From Mucilaginibacter aquatilis (GTDB lineage: Bacteria > Bacteroidota > Bacteroidia > Sphingobacteriales > Sphingobacteriaceae), in the NCBI RefSeq assembly GCF_009755275.1, contig NZ_WQLA01000005.1:62001-126000 (forward strand): 64,000 nucleotides of DNA. The letters are read 5' to 3'. Within the stretch, counting starts at the first letter, position 1; every line of letters starts with the position of its first letter. Under the pieces are notes generated by a model, which made no database searches, was not told the origin of the DNA, and saw nothing but the letters and a program-made list of their open reading frames with translations. Below are positions 42,459 to 51,474 of this stretch, piece after piece. The translations under genes and the position numbers were made by a program.

Positions 42459-43067
42459 ATGGCTATAAATACAATTATATTTGATTTGGGAGCAGTATTA
42501 ATTGATTGGCACCCACACCACCTTTACAATAAAATTTTTACTGATAGCGCGCAGCGCGATTGGTTTTTAGAAAATATTTGCACTAACGACTGGAACGAGG
42601 AACAAGATGGCGGCCGCACCCTGGCCGAGGGTACTGAATTACTGGTAAAACAACACCCTGAGCATGAGGTTAACATACGCGCTTACTATGGCCGTTGGGC
42701 CGAAATGCTTAACGGACCAATTACAGGCACAGTAGAAATTTTCAAAGCTTTAAAAGACAGCGGGAACTACAAAATATATGCGCTAAGTAACTGGTCGGCT
42801 GAAACCATGGAGATTGCTTTCAGTCAGTTTGAGTTTCTTGACTGGTTTGACGGCATGGTAGTTTCGGGTATTGAAAAAATGCGCAAGCCCGAGCCAGCAT
42901 TTTACCAGTTGTTATTAAACCGATACAATGTTGAACCCGGGCAGGCACTTTTTATTGATGATAATATGCGTAATATTATTGCCGCCAAAAACATGGGCAT
43001 TGACAGCATACATTTTACAACAGCTACAGAATTAGAACAAGAGCTGAGGATGCGGAATATACTTTAA
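42459..43067 (+). CDS. HAD-family phosphatase (YihX-like)
   Basis: 202 residues. Motif 1 is IIFDLGAVLIDW (nucleophile Asp about residue 9, with Gly in place of the second Asp as in YihX-type enzymes), motif 2 is ALSNWSAET, Lys in KMRKPEPAFYQ, and the acidic motif FIDDNMRNI. YihX hydrolyses alpha-D-glucose 1-phosphate, but the substrate here is unproven. Its start codon lies 4 nt after the T-run of the preceding terminator. Confidence 0.88.
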   Translation: MAINTIIFDLGAVLIDWHPHHLYNKIFTDSAQRDWFLENICTNDWNEEQDGGRTLAEGTELLVKQHPEHEVNIRAYYGRWAEMLNGPITGTVEIFKALKDSGNYKIYALSNWSAETMEIAFSQFEFLDWFDGMVVSGIEKMRKPEPAFYQLLLNRYNVEPGQALFIDDNMRNIIAAKNMGIDSIHFTTATELEQELRMRNIL

Positions 43068-43068
43068 G

Positions 43069-44295
43069 TTACTTGCCCAAACGGTAATTAACACTCAAGC
43101 CATAAAGGGTACTTCCCAGGTCAAACGCAATGTAATTGGTAAAGGGAGCACGTCTGATGTATGTTGCGCTTATATCCAACTTTTTGTTAAGAATAACACC
43201 CGCTTTTAATGGCGTGGTTACATAATAATTCATCAGCGAATAGTAACTTTCTTCAGCAAGCTGAATGTTGGTTGCAGATGTTCTTAGCTCATCATTTGCG
43301 TAAGCAGCAAGGTTAACACTCGCCCCTACGCCCAAGTAAAATTTAAATTTATCTGAGTTGTAGATATTGTAAAGTACTTGCGGACCTATGTTGACTGCAT
43401 ACTGGTTAAACTTATAAGTATAGAAGTCATTGTACCTGTTTGCACTACTAAATGAAGCGTTAAGGTATGACAGCGTAAGCTCCATACGTAAAATAAGCTT
43501 TTGCGTGTACTTATTAGTGTAAAAGTCAAACCCTGCAGCAATACGTGGCACATAGCTTACAGATTGTTTACCATCAAACACATTTTGGCCTTCAAAACTT
43601 GTAACAGTTCGGTTTAGCATCAAGCCAACATAAAAGTCAGACCCGATGGTACCGGTTTGCTCTTTGCTCTTGTCGTTATTAATACTTTTAATAACCCGTA
43701 ATATATCCGATTCGTTGAATTTTGAACGTTCAATTTGTATTTGCGCATTTTTGAACTCGGGGTTGTACTTACCTGCTAAATTAAAGAGCTGTTGGCCATA
43801 AGGCGCAAAGGTTGATATCTGTTGCGTTTGAGCATAATATTGATGATACTTAAGCTCCACAGGCTGCTGTGCGTTCTCTTGTATGAAGTATCTTATTTTT
43901 CTACTATCCCGGTGCGAATACAGGCTCAACGGACTTCCCTGATAAAGCAATTGAAGGAAAATAGTATCTCTAACCGTAGTAGTATCTAGTTGGTTTGGCA
44001 GGTTTGGAAACACGTTATCGTCAGCACTGATGTTTCCCGTATAACTTACATACTTATCCATGTTTGTTATACCAAAGGAACTTATTTGAGCAGGTTCATA
44101 TTTAGTTGCCTGTTTTTCGGCAACATTATTTTTGAACTCAATTACCTCAGGCAAAATTTCCCATTCGCGGTAGTTGATGTAGCCTTTAAGCGTATCGCCA
44201 CTAAGTTTAACAATATAAGCAGGCTTAAAATTAGATTGAGCAAGTAAGCTCAAAGGACAAAGAGCCGCAATAAGCAGCAGGCGTAAGAATTTCAT
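43069..44295 (-). CDS. Outer membrane beta-barrel protein of unknown function
   Basis: 408 residues. The signal peptide (about 1-20, ending LLAQ) is followed by an N-terminal region starting KPAYIVKLSGDTLKGYINY (about 25-45) and, from about 215, a C-terminal repeated-strand region with aromatic ends (FYVGLMLNRTVTSF, VPRIAAGFDFYTNKY, YNIYNSDKFKFYLGVGASVNL, LSVNYRLGK), consistent with an 8-10-stranded barrel (PorT-like). Function unknown. Its promoter -7 box lies inside the terminator stem of metF just upstream. Confidence 0.75.
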   Translation of the reverse strand: MKFLRLLLIAALCPLSLLAQSNFKPAYIVKLSGDTLKGYINYREWEILPEVIEFKNNVAEKQATKYEPAQISSFGITNMDKYVSYTGNISADDNVFPNLPNQLDTTTVRDTIFLQLLYQGSPLSLYSHRDSRKIRYFIQENAQQPVELKYHQYYAQTQQISTFAPYGQQLFNLAGKYNPEFKNAQIQIERSKFNESDILRVIKSINNDKSKEQTGTIGSDFYVGLMLNRTVTSFEGQNVFDGKQSVSYVPRIAAGFDFYTNKYTQKLILRMELTLSYLNASFSSANRYNDFYTYKFNQYAVNIGPQVLYNIYNSDKFKFYLGVGASVNLAAYANDELRTSATNIQLAEESYYSLMNYYVTTPLKAGVILNKKLDISATYIRRAPFTNYIAFDLGSTLYGLSVNYRLGK

Positions 44296-44304
44296 GATAA
44301 AAGG

Positions 44305-44340
44305 AAAAGGTTATCTTTAAAATATCAAAGATAACCTTTT
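44305..44340 (-). terminator. metF terminator hairpin that also contains a -7 promoter box
   Basis: Arms 44305-44318 and 44327-44340 are exact 14-base reverse complements, 8-nt loop. On the minus strand it follows metF (stop at 44362) and ends 10 nt before the next ATG (44295). The first minus-strand arm contains a perfect TATCTTTG (44333-44326), with a TTG 22 nt upstream, so the next gene's promoter is embedded in it. Confidence 0.75.
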
Positions 44341-44361
44341 TGCAAACTTGTAAGGCAATAT

Positions 44362-45318
44362 CTAAAAAATAGCCTGTGCTATGCGTTTGGTTGGCTCAGG
44401 GTTACCCATAGTGTAAAAATGTAATACCGGCACCCCAAAATCAACAAGTTCTTTACACTGGTTAATCATCCACTCAATGCCAACTTCTTTTACTTCCTTG
44501 TCATTTTTACAATCATGTATGGCATCACATAAATCTTCCGGTATATCAATATGAAATATTTTTGGAAGGTTAATAAGTTGCTTCGCGGTGGTAATTGGCT
44601 TCAATCCGGGAATGATAGGCACATTAATCCCATTTTCACGGCACTGATTAACAAACGCCTTAAACTTACTGTTATCAAAAAACATTTGGGTAACAATGAA
44701 ATTTGCACCACCATCAACCTTTTGCCTTAAATATTTAAAGTCTGTTTTAAGGTTTGGAGCTTCAAAGTGCTTCTCGGGGTAGGCAGCTACACCTATACAA
44801 AAATCAGTTTTGTATGATGTATCCTGATACTCGTGCAGGTAAACACCATTATTCATATTAGTTACCTGTTCAAGCAATTCGGTTGCATAGCAGTGTCCGC
44901 CGGGGGTTGGTATAAAGCCCGAATCGGTTTTACGGGCATCGCCGCGCAGCACCAGTACGTTATCAATACCCAAAAACTGTAAATCAATCAGTGCGTATTC
45001 AGTCTCCTCTTTGGTAAACCCACCACAAATTAAATGCGGAACGGTATCAACCTTGTACTTATGCTGTATTGCCGCACAAACCGCAACCGTACCCGGGCGT
45101 TTGCGGTAAGTGGCCTTTTGTATACTACCGTCGGCAGTTTCTTTATAAAACAAATCCTCACGCGATGACGTCACGTCAATAAATGGCGGCTTAAACTCCA
45201 TCAAAGGGTCGATGGCTTTGTAAATACCATCCATGCTCTGCCCTTTAATGGGAGGCAGTAGTTCAAAGGAGAAAAGCGTTTTGCCGTTTGCGTTGGCTAT
45301 GTGGTCTGTAATTTTCAT
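44362..45318 (-). CDS. metF: 5,10-methylenetetrahydrofolate reductase
   Basis: 318 residues. It reduces methylene-THF to 5-methyl-THF (FAD, NAD(P)H), the methyl donor for MetH. TIM-barrel features: FSFELLPPI (catalytic Glu about residue 19), PHLICGGFT, DNVLVLRGDA, and NFIVTQMFFDN. It lies downstream of metH with only the broken four-helix-bundle element between, so these form a methionine-cycle unit. Confidence 0.95.
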   Translation of the reverse strand: MKITDHIANANGKTLFSFELLPPIKGQSMDGIYKAIDPLMEFKPPFIDVTSSREDLFYKETADGSIQKATYRKRPGTVAVCAAIQHKYKVDTVPHLICGGFTKEETEYALIDLQFLGIDNVLVLRGDARKTDSGFIPTPGGHCYATELLEQVTNMNNGVYLHEYQDTSYKTDFCIGVAAYPEKHFEAPNLKTDFKYLRQKVDGGANFIVTQMFFDNSKFKAFVNQCRENGINVPIIPGLKPITTAKQLINLPKIFHIDIPEDLCDAIHDCKNDKEVKEVGIEWMINQCKELVDFGVPVLHFYTMGNPEPTKRIAQAIF

Positions 45319-45322
45319 TGTT

Positions 45323-45681
45323 TTAGTAAAAAGTAGTAAGACTATTCCTTAATCCGCTTACCATTCTTTGTAACTCTGTTATTTGAGTACTTAGTATTTG
45401 AAATTTTTCTTCTGAAATATAATCGAATTCTTTGGCTATAATAACTAGTGTTTCTATTCAAATGAAGAGCCTAATGCGATACTTAAAAACTGATAAAGTT
45501 CTTTACTAGATCTTCTACCGCAGCCTTCGGCAATGTTTGACGGTATTGATACAGCAGCACGAGTAATCTGAGAGGTCAATCCATACCTTTCTGATGCTGG
45601 GAAGCTGCGGGTAGTTGCAAATATTAATTTACAAACTTCCATTCCCGCTTTCCAAACTTTTAATTCTTTAAAGTTGTGCAT
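45323..45681 (-). pseudogene. Frameshifted four-helix-bundle (S23/IVP-type) protein gene
   Basis: The minus-strand frame from 45681 encodes MHNFKELKVWKAGMEV...ITRAAVSIPSNIAEG...LSIALGSSFE and stops prematurely at 45454. Skipping two bases (equivalent to losing one base of a Leu codon in GSSFE-L-ETLV) restores ETLVIIAKEFDYISEEKFQ and the C-terminus to a stop at 45323. The total would be about 119 residues, the normal length of the family found in 23S rRNA intervening sequences and related to the Avd helper of diversity-generating retroelements. Its ends lie in TACT-rich repeats that fill the metH-metF gap (its 3' end is 4 nt from the metF ATG). Confidence 0.85.
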
Positions 45682-45722
45682 CTCTTATCTTGATACCTGA
45701 TACTAAATACTCGCTACTAAAA
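45323..45722 (-). repeat. TACT-rich element carrying the four-helix-bundle pseudogene
   Basis: One end reads TTAGTAAAAAGTAGTAAG (45323-45340); the other, 45689-45720, starts CTTGATACC and continues with TACT-rich sequence up to the metH stop. The same two ends occur at 49401-49418 and 49474-49506 in the metH leader. The layout suggests a small dispersed element; mobility is inferred. Confidence 0.5.
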
Positions 45723-48700
45723 TCAATAATTCAAATTAGGCCCTAACCATCTTTCAGCTGTTTCAACCGACATACTTTTGCGCTGTGCATAATCTTCTAT
45801 CTGGTCTTTGCTTATTTTACCTAAGCCAAAATAACGGCTGTCGGGGTGCGAAAAATAAAAGCCGCTTACAGATGCCGTTGGTAGCATGGCCATACTCTCG
45901 GTTAAATGTATATGCGTGTTGTCTTCAGCTTTAAGTAAATCAAATAAGGTAACTTTCTCTGTATGCTCAGGACAAGCCGGATAACCGGGTGCCGGGCGGA
46001 TACCCTGATATTGTTCCTTAATCAAATCTTCATTGCTCAATTGTTCATCTTTAGCGTATCCCCAATATTCACGGCGCACCAGCTCGTGCATTTTTTCGGC
46101 AAAAGCCTCGGCAAGGCGGTCGGCAATAGCCTTAATCATGATGCTGTTATAATCGTCATGGTCGGCTTCGTATTGAGCAACCAGTTCATCGCAGCCAATA
46201 CCGGTAGTTACGGCAAAGCCGCCAAAGTAGTCGGGGACGCCGCTTTCTTTAGGGGCAATAAAGTCAGACAGGGCATAGTAAGGCTCACCTTTGGCTTTTT
46301 CGGCTTGCTGACGAAGTGTATGTATACGGGTAAGCAGTTGTGTACGGCTTTCATCAGCATACAGCTCAATATCGTCGCCCACGCTATTAGCAGGCCAAAA
46401 GCCAATTACGCCGTTAGCTTGCAAAAGGTTTTCGCTAATAACCTTGTTTAGCATGGCCTGCGCATCATCAAATAATTTGGTAGCTTCTACACCAACGTTT
46501 TTATCAGTTAATATTTTTGGATAGCTACCGCGCAGTTCCCAGGTATGAAAAAACGGTGTCCAGTCAATATAAGGCACCAGCTCTTCTAATGGGAATGCCT
46601 CGAAAACCTTGGTACCGGTAAATGCTGGTTTACAGGCTACGGCTCCATTTAAATTTAGCTGAAATTTATTAGCGCGGGCATCTTGTAAAGACAGGAAACG
46701 CTTATCTGAACGTTTGTTTAAGTGTGCTTCGCGTGCTTTTTCGTATTCTGCTTTAATACCGTTGATGTAATCATTGCGGTTATCCTTATTCATTAGGGTG
46801 CTGCAAACCGTTACACTGCGCGATGCATCAAGCACATGTATGGCAGGCCCTGAATAGTTAGGCGCAATTTTTACTGCCGCATGTATACGAGAGGTAGTGG
46901 CACCACCCACAATTAACGGAATAGTGAAACCCTCGCGCTCCATTTCCTTTGCAAAATGTACCATCTCATCTAATGATGGAGTAATTAGTCCGCTCAAGCC
47001 AATTATATCAACGTCTTGTTTTTTAGCTTCCTCAATTATCTTTTGCGCCGGAACCATTACCCCGAGATCTATAATCTCGAAGTTGTTACAGGCCAGTACT
47101 ACACCAACTATATTTTTACCAATGTCGTGCACATCGCCTTTTACAGTGGCCATTAAAATTTTGCCGGCGCTCGAACGTTCATTACCATTGGCGTTTTTGG
47201 CTTTTTCGGCCTCAATGTAAGGCAATAAATAAGCTACAGCCTTTTTCATTACCCGCGCCGATTTTACTACCTGCGGCAAAAACATTTTTCCGGCACCAAA
47301 CAAATCACCCACAATGTTCATCCCATCCATTAGCGGGCCTTCAATTACTTCCAACGGGCGGGCGTACTGTTGCCTTGCCTCTTCCACATCGGCGTCAATA
47401 TATTCTACAATACCTTTTACCAATGCGTGCGATAAGCGCTTTTGTACCGGCTCATTACGCCAGGCTTCATCTTTTACCAATGCTTTGCCTTTACTTTTTA
47501 CAGTATCGGCATATTCAACCAAACGCTCGGTAGCATCCGGCCGGCGGTTAAGCAGCACATCTTCTACCAGTTCCAGCAGTTCTTTAGGTATTTCCTCGTA
47601 AACCTCCAGCATGCCTGCATTTACAATGCCCATATCCATACCAGCTTTAATGGCGTGGTACAAAAATGCCGAGTGCATAGCCTCGCGCACCACGTTATTG
47701 CCGCGGAAAGAAAAGGATATGTTACTCACGCCTCCGCTCACTTTAGCATGAGGCAGGTTTTGTTTTATCCAACGGGTAGCCTCAATAAAGTCTACCGCGT
47801 AATTGTTATGTTCTTCCAAACCGGTTGCCACGGTAAGGATGTTAGGATCAAAAATAATGTCTTCAGGCGGAAAGCCAATTTCGTTAACCAGTATGTTGTA
47901 TGAGCGTGAGCAGATTTCTACCCGGCGTTCATAATTATCAGCCTGGCCTTGCTCATCAAAAGCCATTACTACAGTGGCTGCACCATAACTTAATATTTTA
48001 CGCGCCTGCTCTTTAAACTTTTCTTCACCCTCTTTAAGTGATATTGAATTGACAATGCCTTTACCCTGCAAGCATTTTAAACCGGCCTCAATAACCGACC
48101 ATTTAGAAGAGTCGATCATGATGGGTAGCTTGGCAATATCAGGTTCGGAAGCTACAAGGTTCAAAAACTTCACCATTACCGCTTCCGAGTCAATCATGCC
48201 CTCGTCCATGTTAATATCAATAACCTGGGCGCCGCCTTCAACTTGCTGGCGGGCAACGGTAAGTGCTTCTTCATAGTTTTCGGCCAGTATCAGTTTCGAA
48301 AACTTGGGCGATCCGGTGATGTTGGTACGCTCGCCTACGTTTACAAAGTTGGTAAGCGGTGTAACGGTAACAGCTTCCAGGCCGCTAAGGCGCATGTAGG
48401 TTTCAACCTCGGCTTTTTTGCGTGGCTGATATTTGGCTGCACGTTCGGCAATGCATTTAATATGATCGGGTGTGGTACCGCAGCAGCCACCAACAATGTT
48501 CACCAGCCCGGCCTGCATAAAATCATCAACCTGGTGTGCCGTTTCATGCGGAGTTTCATCATAAGCACCAAACTCATTGGGCAAACCGGCATTGGGGTAA
48601 GCCGATATAAACACGTTAGCCTTTTCAGAAAGCTCTTCTAAATAAGGGCGCATTTCGCGGGCTCCCAAGGCGCAGTTTAAACCTACCGATAACAGGTTGG

Positions 48701-49397
48701 CATGGCGTACCGAATTCCAGAATGCCTCAACCGTTTGCCCGGAAAGGGTACGGCCCGATGCATCGGTAATGGTACCCGAAATCATGATAGGCAGATTTTT
48801 GCCGCTTTCTTCGGCGTAACGTTGTGCAGCAAACAGGGCGGCTTTGGCGTTAAGCGTATCAAATATGGTTTCGATGAGCAACAAGTGCGAGCCGCCGTCA
48901 ACCAAACCGCGTATTTGCTCATAATAAGCATCGGCCAGGTCGTCAAAAGTAACGGCTCGGTAACCCGGGTCATTTACATCAGGCGATAGTGAAGCCGTAC
49001 GATTAGTTGGACCAACAGCACCGGCTACGTAACGGGGTTTATCGGGGTTATTTTTGGTATAAACATCAGCAACTTCACGGGCTAAACGCGCACCCTCAAA
49101 GCTTAGTTCATAACCAAGCTCTTCCATATGGTAATCGGCCAGTGATATACGCTGGGTGCTGAAAGTATTAGTTTCAATGATGTCGGCACCGGCGTCAAGG
49201 TATTCGGCATGTATAGCTTTAATCACATCAGGGCGGGTAAGATTTAAAAGGTCATTATTGCCTTTCAAATCACTCGGGTGATTTTTAAAACGCTCGCCGC
49301 GAAAATCCTCTTCCGTTAACTGATAGCGCTGAATCATGGTACCCATGGCGCCGTCAATAATCAATATGCGTTTTTGTAGTTGTTCTCTAATGTCCAT
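45723..49397 (-). CDS. metH: Cobalamin-dependent methionine synthase
   Basis: 1224 residues, the full four-module enzyme. Homocysteine-binding barrel with the zinc Cys pair in GGCCGT (about 310), pterin-binding domain ([11 protein letters not shown], about 355), cobalamin domain with cap helices and [10 protein letters not shown] (about 755), and C-terminal AdoMet reactivation domain ([11 protein letters not shown]...). It transfers the methyl group of 5-methyl-THF to homocysteine. A SAM-I riboswitch lies in its leader. The N-terminus [23 protein letters not shown] matches the family start. Confidence 0.97.
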   Translation of the reverse strand: MDIREQLQKRILIIDGAMGTMIQRYQLTEEDFRGERFKNHPSDLKGNNDLLNLTRPDVIKAIHAEYLDAGADIIETNTFSTQRISLADYHMEELGYELSFEGARLAREVADVYTKNNPDKPRYVAGAVGPTNRTASLSPDVNDPGYRAVTFDDLADAYYEQIRGLVDGGSHLLLIETIFDTLNAKAALFAAQRYAEESGKNLPIMISGTITDASGRTLSGQTVEAFWNSVRHANLLSVGLNCALGAREMRPYLEELSEKANVFISAYPNAGLPNEFGAYDETPHETAHQVDDFMQAGLVNIVGGCCGTTPDHIKCIAERAAKYQPRKKAEVETYMRLSGLEAVTVTPLTNFVNVGERTNITGSPKFSKLILAENYEEALTVARQQVEGGAQVIDINMDEGMIDSEAVMVKFLNLVASEPDIAKLPIMIDSSKWSVIEAGLKCLQGKGIVNSISLKEGEEKFKEQARKILSYGAATVVMAFDEQGQADNYERRVEICSRSYNILVNEIGFPPEDIIFDPNILTVATGLEEHNNYAVDFIEATRWIKQNLPHAKVSGGVSNISFSFRGNNVVREAMHSAFLYHAIKAGMDMGIVNAGMLEVYEEIPKELLELVEDVLLNRRPDATERLVEYADTVKSKGKALVKDEAWRNEPVQKRLSHALVKGIVEYIDADVEEARQQYARPLEVIEGPLMDGMNIVGDLFGAGKMFLPQVVKSARVMKKAVAYLLPYIEAEKAKNANGNERSSAGKILMATVKGDVHDIGKNIVGVVLACNNFEIIDLGVMVPAQKIIEEAKKQDVDIIGLSGLITPSLDEMVHFAKEMEREGFTIPLIVGGATTSRIHAAVKIAPNYSGPAIHVLDASRSVTVCSTLMNKDNRNDYINGIKAEYEKAREAHLNKRSDKRFLSLQDARANKFQLNLNGAVACKPAFTGTKVFEAFPLEELVPYIDWTPFFHTWELRGSYPKILTDKNVGVEATKLFDDAQAMLNKVISENLLQANGVIGFWPANSVGDDIELYADESRTQLLTRIHTLRQQAEKAKGEPYYALSDFIAPKESGVPDYFGGFAVTTGIGCDELVAQYEADHDDYNSIMIKAIADRLAEAFAEKMHELVRREYWGYAKDEQLSNEDLIKEQYQGIRPAPGYPACPEHTEKVTLFDLLKAEDNTHIHLTESMAMLPTASVSGFYFSHPDSRYFGLGKISKDQIEDYAQRKSMSVETAERWLGPNLNY

Positions 49398-49400
49398 TGC

Positions 49401-49506
49401 TTAGTAAAAAGTAGTAGGTAAAAAGTAGTAAGCAATGCTAATTGCACAAGTCAAGTAAAAACAGTTAAAAGTCTTGATACTTTGTACTTACTACTAAGTA
49501 CTAACT
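49401..49506 (-). repeat. Gene-less copy of the TACT-rich element in the metH leader
   Basis: 49401-49418 (TTAGTAAAAAGTAGTAGG) and the neighbouring partial copy to 49432, then about 40 bases, then GTCTTGATACTTTGTACTTA... (49471-49506). AGTAGTAAG (49424-49432) and CTTACTACT (49487-49495) are exact inverted repeats. The ends match those of the four-helix-bundle element at 45323-45722. It lies between the riboswitch and the metH start codon. Confidence 0.5.
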
Positions 49507-49550
49507 AAAACAGCTTATATCGAAAAGTCGGTGTATTGGATTTAGACTTT

Positions 49551-49665
49551 CGCTTATCCGTCTTAAAACCTTATGGCTAGCGGTTTTAAGTAGAATGTAG
49601 CACCTTGTAAGCACAGGTTGCTAAGACTTCGCAGGGTCCAGTCCCTCCATCTTTCTCTATAAGCG
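49551..49665 (-). ncRNA. SAM-I (S-box) riboswitch of metH
   Basis: On the minus strand the order of S-box landmarks is complete: P1 strand CGCTTAT (49665-49659), AGAGA..GGAGGGACTGG, GAAGTCTTAGCAACC, AAGGTGCTACATTC, a P4-like hairpin (AAAACC...GGTTTT) and the closing P1 strand ATAAGCG (49557-49551) that pairs exactly with the first. S-box RNAs bind S-adenosylmethionine and usually switch off methionine genes; this one is 154 nt upstream of metH. A cobalamin riboswitch was considered but the sequence lacks its core. No strong terminator stem follows, so the expression platform is uncertain. Confidence 0.95.
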
Positions 49666-49668
49666 GTA

Positions 49669-49699
49669 CAAATTTGCAAAATAACGCGGTGAAATACAA
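49669..49699 (-). promoter_or_regulatory. Promoter upstream of the SAM-I riboswitch
   Basis: On the minus strand TTG (49699-49697), 20-nt spacer, CAAATTTG (49676-49669; one mismatch to TAnnTTTG). The expected transcript start coincides with the beginning of riboswitch stem P1. Confidence 0.65.
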
Positions 49700-49862
49700 T
49701 ACCGTTTTGTATTATCAGCGAGTATATTTCACACCAATTTAATGTCTGATACCGGCAGGCCTTAAGCTTATGAAGTTCACAAGGGTTTACCAAAAGCACC
49801 TGACTAATAGCACATTCACGCATCTACCGCCAATCATCCCTTAGCAATTCACATAAAAACCC

Positions 49863-49870
49863 TATCTTTG
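49863..49870 (+). promoter_or_regulatory. -7 box touching the yicC start
   Basis: Perfect TATCTTTG ending 3 nt before the ATG at 49874, with TTA (not TTG) at 49841-49843, 19 nt upstream. Suggests a leaderless transcript. Confidence 0.65.
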
Positions 49871-49873
49871 CAC

Positions 49874-50749
49874 ATGATAAAATCAATGACAGGGTACGGA
49901 ATTGCCTCTCACGACTCTGGGAGCACCAAGTACACCGTTGAGATCAAATCCCTTAACAGCAAGTTTCTCGAGCTTTCGCTGCGTATACCAAAAGCTTTTT
50001 CTGAAAAAGAGTTTCAGCTTCGCACAGAGTGCAATAAGCAAATTGAGCGTGGCAAAGTTAACCTTAGCATTAACGTTGAACAAAGCGGCTCGACAGTTAA
50101 GGCTGCCGGCATTGACGCTAATTTACTGAAACACTATTACCAGCAACTTAAAGCCGTTAGTGCAGAGTTAGGTGAAGATAGCGGCAACCTGATGCAGTTG
50201 GCTTTAGGACTGCCCGAAGTTGTAAAGTACACTGAAGACACCATAACCGATGAAGAATGGAAAATGGTTGAAGGTGCCTTTAAGCAGGCTCTTGCTAATT
50301 TTCAACAATTCAGGCTTGATGAAGGCAACGTTTTACAACAGGAGGTTACCAACCGTATTGGCGTCATATTAAACAACCTTGAGCAGGTTGAATTAGAAGA
50401 CCCTAAACGCATACCTGCTATACGCGAACGCTTGAACCAGTTTTTGGCCGAAGCTGTAGGCGGTGAAAACGTTGACCATAACCGTTTTGAACAAGAGCTG
50501 ATTTATTATATTGATAAGCTTGACGTTACCGAAGAAAAAGTACGCCTTAAAACTCACTGCCAGTATTTTTTAGAAACACTTGAAAGCCCTGATGCAAATG
50601 GTAAAAAGCTTGGCTTTATATCACAGGAAATAGGCCGCGAAATAAATACCCTTGGCTCAAAAGCCAATGATGCCAACATGCAAAAACTTGTAGTAGGCAT
50701 GAAGGAAGAACTTGAAAAAATTAAAGAACAATTATTGAACGTATTATAG
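49874..50749 (+). CDS. yicC: YicC-family endoribonuclease
   Basis: 291 residues from ATG 49874, giving the canonical N-terminus MIKSMTGYG; the TTG at 49868 is inside the -7 box and is rejected. C-terminal DUF1732 region shows GKKLGFISQEIGREINTLGSKAND, the family signature. YicC-type proteins are endoribonucleases linked to small RNA turnover. It is upstream of gmk with 86 nt between, a common pairing (yicC-gmk). Confidence 0.93.
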   Translation: MIKSMTGYGIASHDSGSTKYTVEIKSLNSKFLELSLRIPKAFSEKEFQLRTECNKQIERGKVNLSINVEQSGSTVKAAGIDANLLKHYYQQLKAVSAELGEDSGNLMQLALGLPEVVKYTEDTITDEEWKMVEGAFKQALANFQQFRLDEGNVLQQEVTNRIGVILNNLEQVELEDPKRIPAIRERLNQFLAEAVGGENVDHNRFEQELIYYIDKLDVTEEKVRLKTHCQYFLETLESPDANGKKLGFISQEIGREINTLGSKANDANMQKLVVGMKEELEKIKEQLLNVL

Positions 50750-50835
50750 TTGAATGGCAAATTGTAAATAATGACATTGGTTAAAAAAACCAACAAGCAT
50801 AATTTATAACCCGCCTTTCCAACACTTGCTAAGCC

Positions 50836-51405
50836 ATGGGTAAACTGCTTATTTTCTCAGCACCGTCCGGAGCCGGTAAAACTACAATTGTACACCACCT
50901 GCTAACAAAATTTCCCGAACTCGAGTTCTCAATTTCAGCTACCACGCGTGAGCGCCGTGGCGATGAGGTTGATGCGCAGGATTATTATTTTATAAGCAAA
51001 GAAGAGTTTTTGCACCGTATTGCAAAAAAGCAATTTGTTGAATTTGAGGAGGTGTACTCGGGAACATTTTACGGCACGCTTAGGCAGGAAATAGAGCGTA
51101 TATGGGAAACCGGCAAAACCGTAATTTTTGATATTGACGTAGAAGGCGGCTTACACTTAAAACGAAAATATCAAGAACAAGCTCTTGCTATCTTCGTTCA
51201 ACCCCCATCTCTAGAGGTTTTGAAGCAACGTTTAACCGGCCGAGGTACAGATAGTGAAGAAAAACTCAAAGAACGCTTTGCAAAAGCTGAAAAAGAGTTG
51301 AACTACGCACCGAAATTTGATATTATTCTTAAAAATTTCGATTTAGCTACTGCATGTAATGAGGCTGAGCAGCTAGTTAGTGATTTTTTGAACGACAAGG
51401 CGTAA
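50836..51405 (+). CDS. gmk: Guanylate kinase
   Basis: 189 residues, normal length. It phosphorylates GMP/dGMP with ATP. P-loop SAPSGAGKTT at 8-17, GMP-binding SATTRERRGDEVDAQDYYF, lid region LTGRGTDSEEKLKER. ATG at 50836 (MGKLLIFSAP). nadD follows after 69 nt. Confidence 0.95.
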   Translation: MGKLLIFSAPSGAGKTTIVHHLLTKFPELEFSISATTRERRGDEVDAQDYYFISKEEFLHRIAKKQFVEFEEVYSGTFYGTLRQEIERIWETGKTVIFDIDVEGGLHLKRKYQEQALAIFVQPPSLEVLKQRLTGRGTDSEEKLKERFAKAEKELNYAPKFDIILKNFDLATACNEAEQLVSDFLNDKA

Positions 51406-51474
51406 TTTTTATGTTATCTAAGCAAATTCATGCAAATTATTACTAATTTGACATAAATTTAAAGCTAAACTGAT

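Noticed and set aside
46208..46405. Short minus-strand frame overlapping metH
   Set aside because: It is a shadow in another frame of the well-supported metH coding sequence.
49551..49665. Cobalamin riboswitch in front of metH
   Set aside because: A B12 riboswitch is common before metH, but the core sequence is absent and the S-box order GGAGGGACTGG / GCAACC / GGTGC is complete.
49563..49823. Open frame of 86 codons on the minus strand upstream of metH
   Set aside because: It runs through the SAM-I riboswitch and the promoter, has no homologous look, and is a chance frame.
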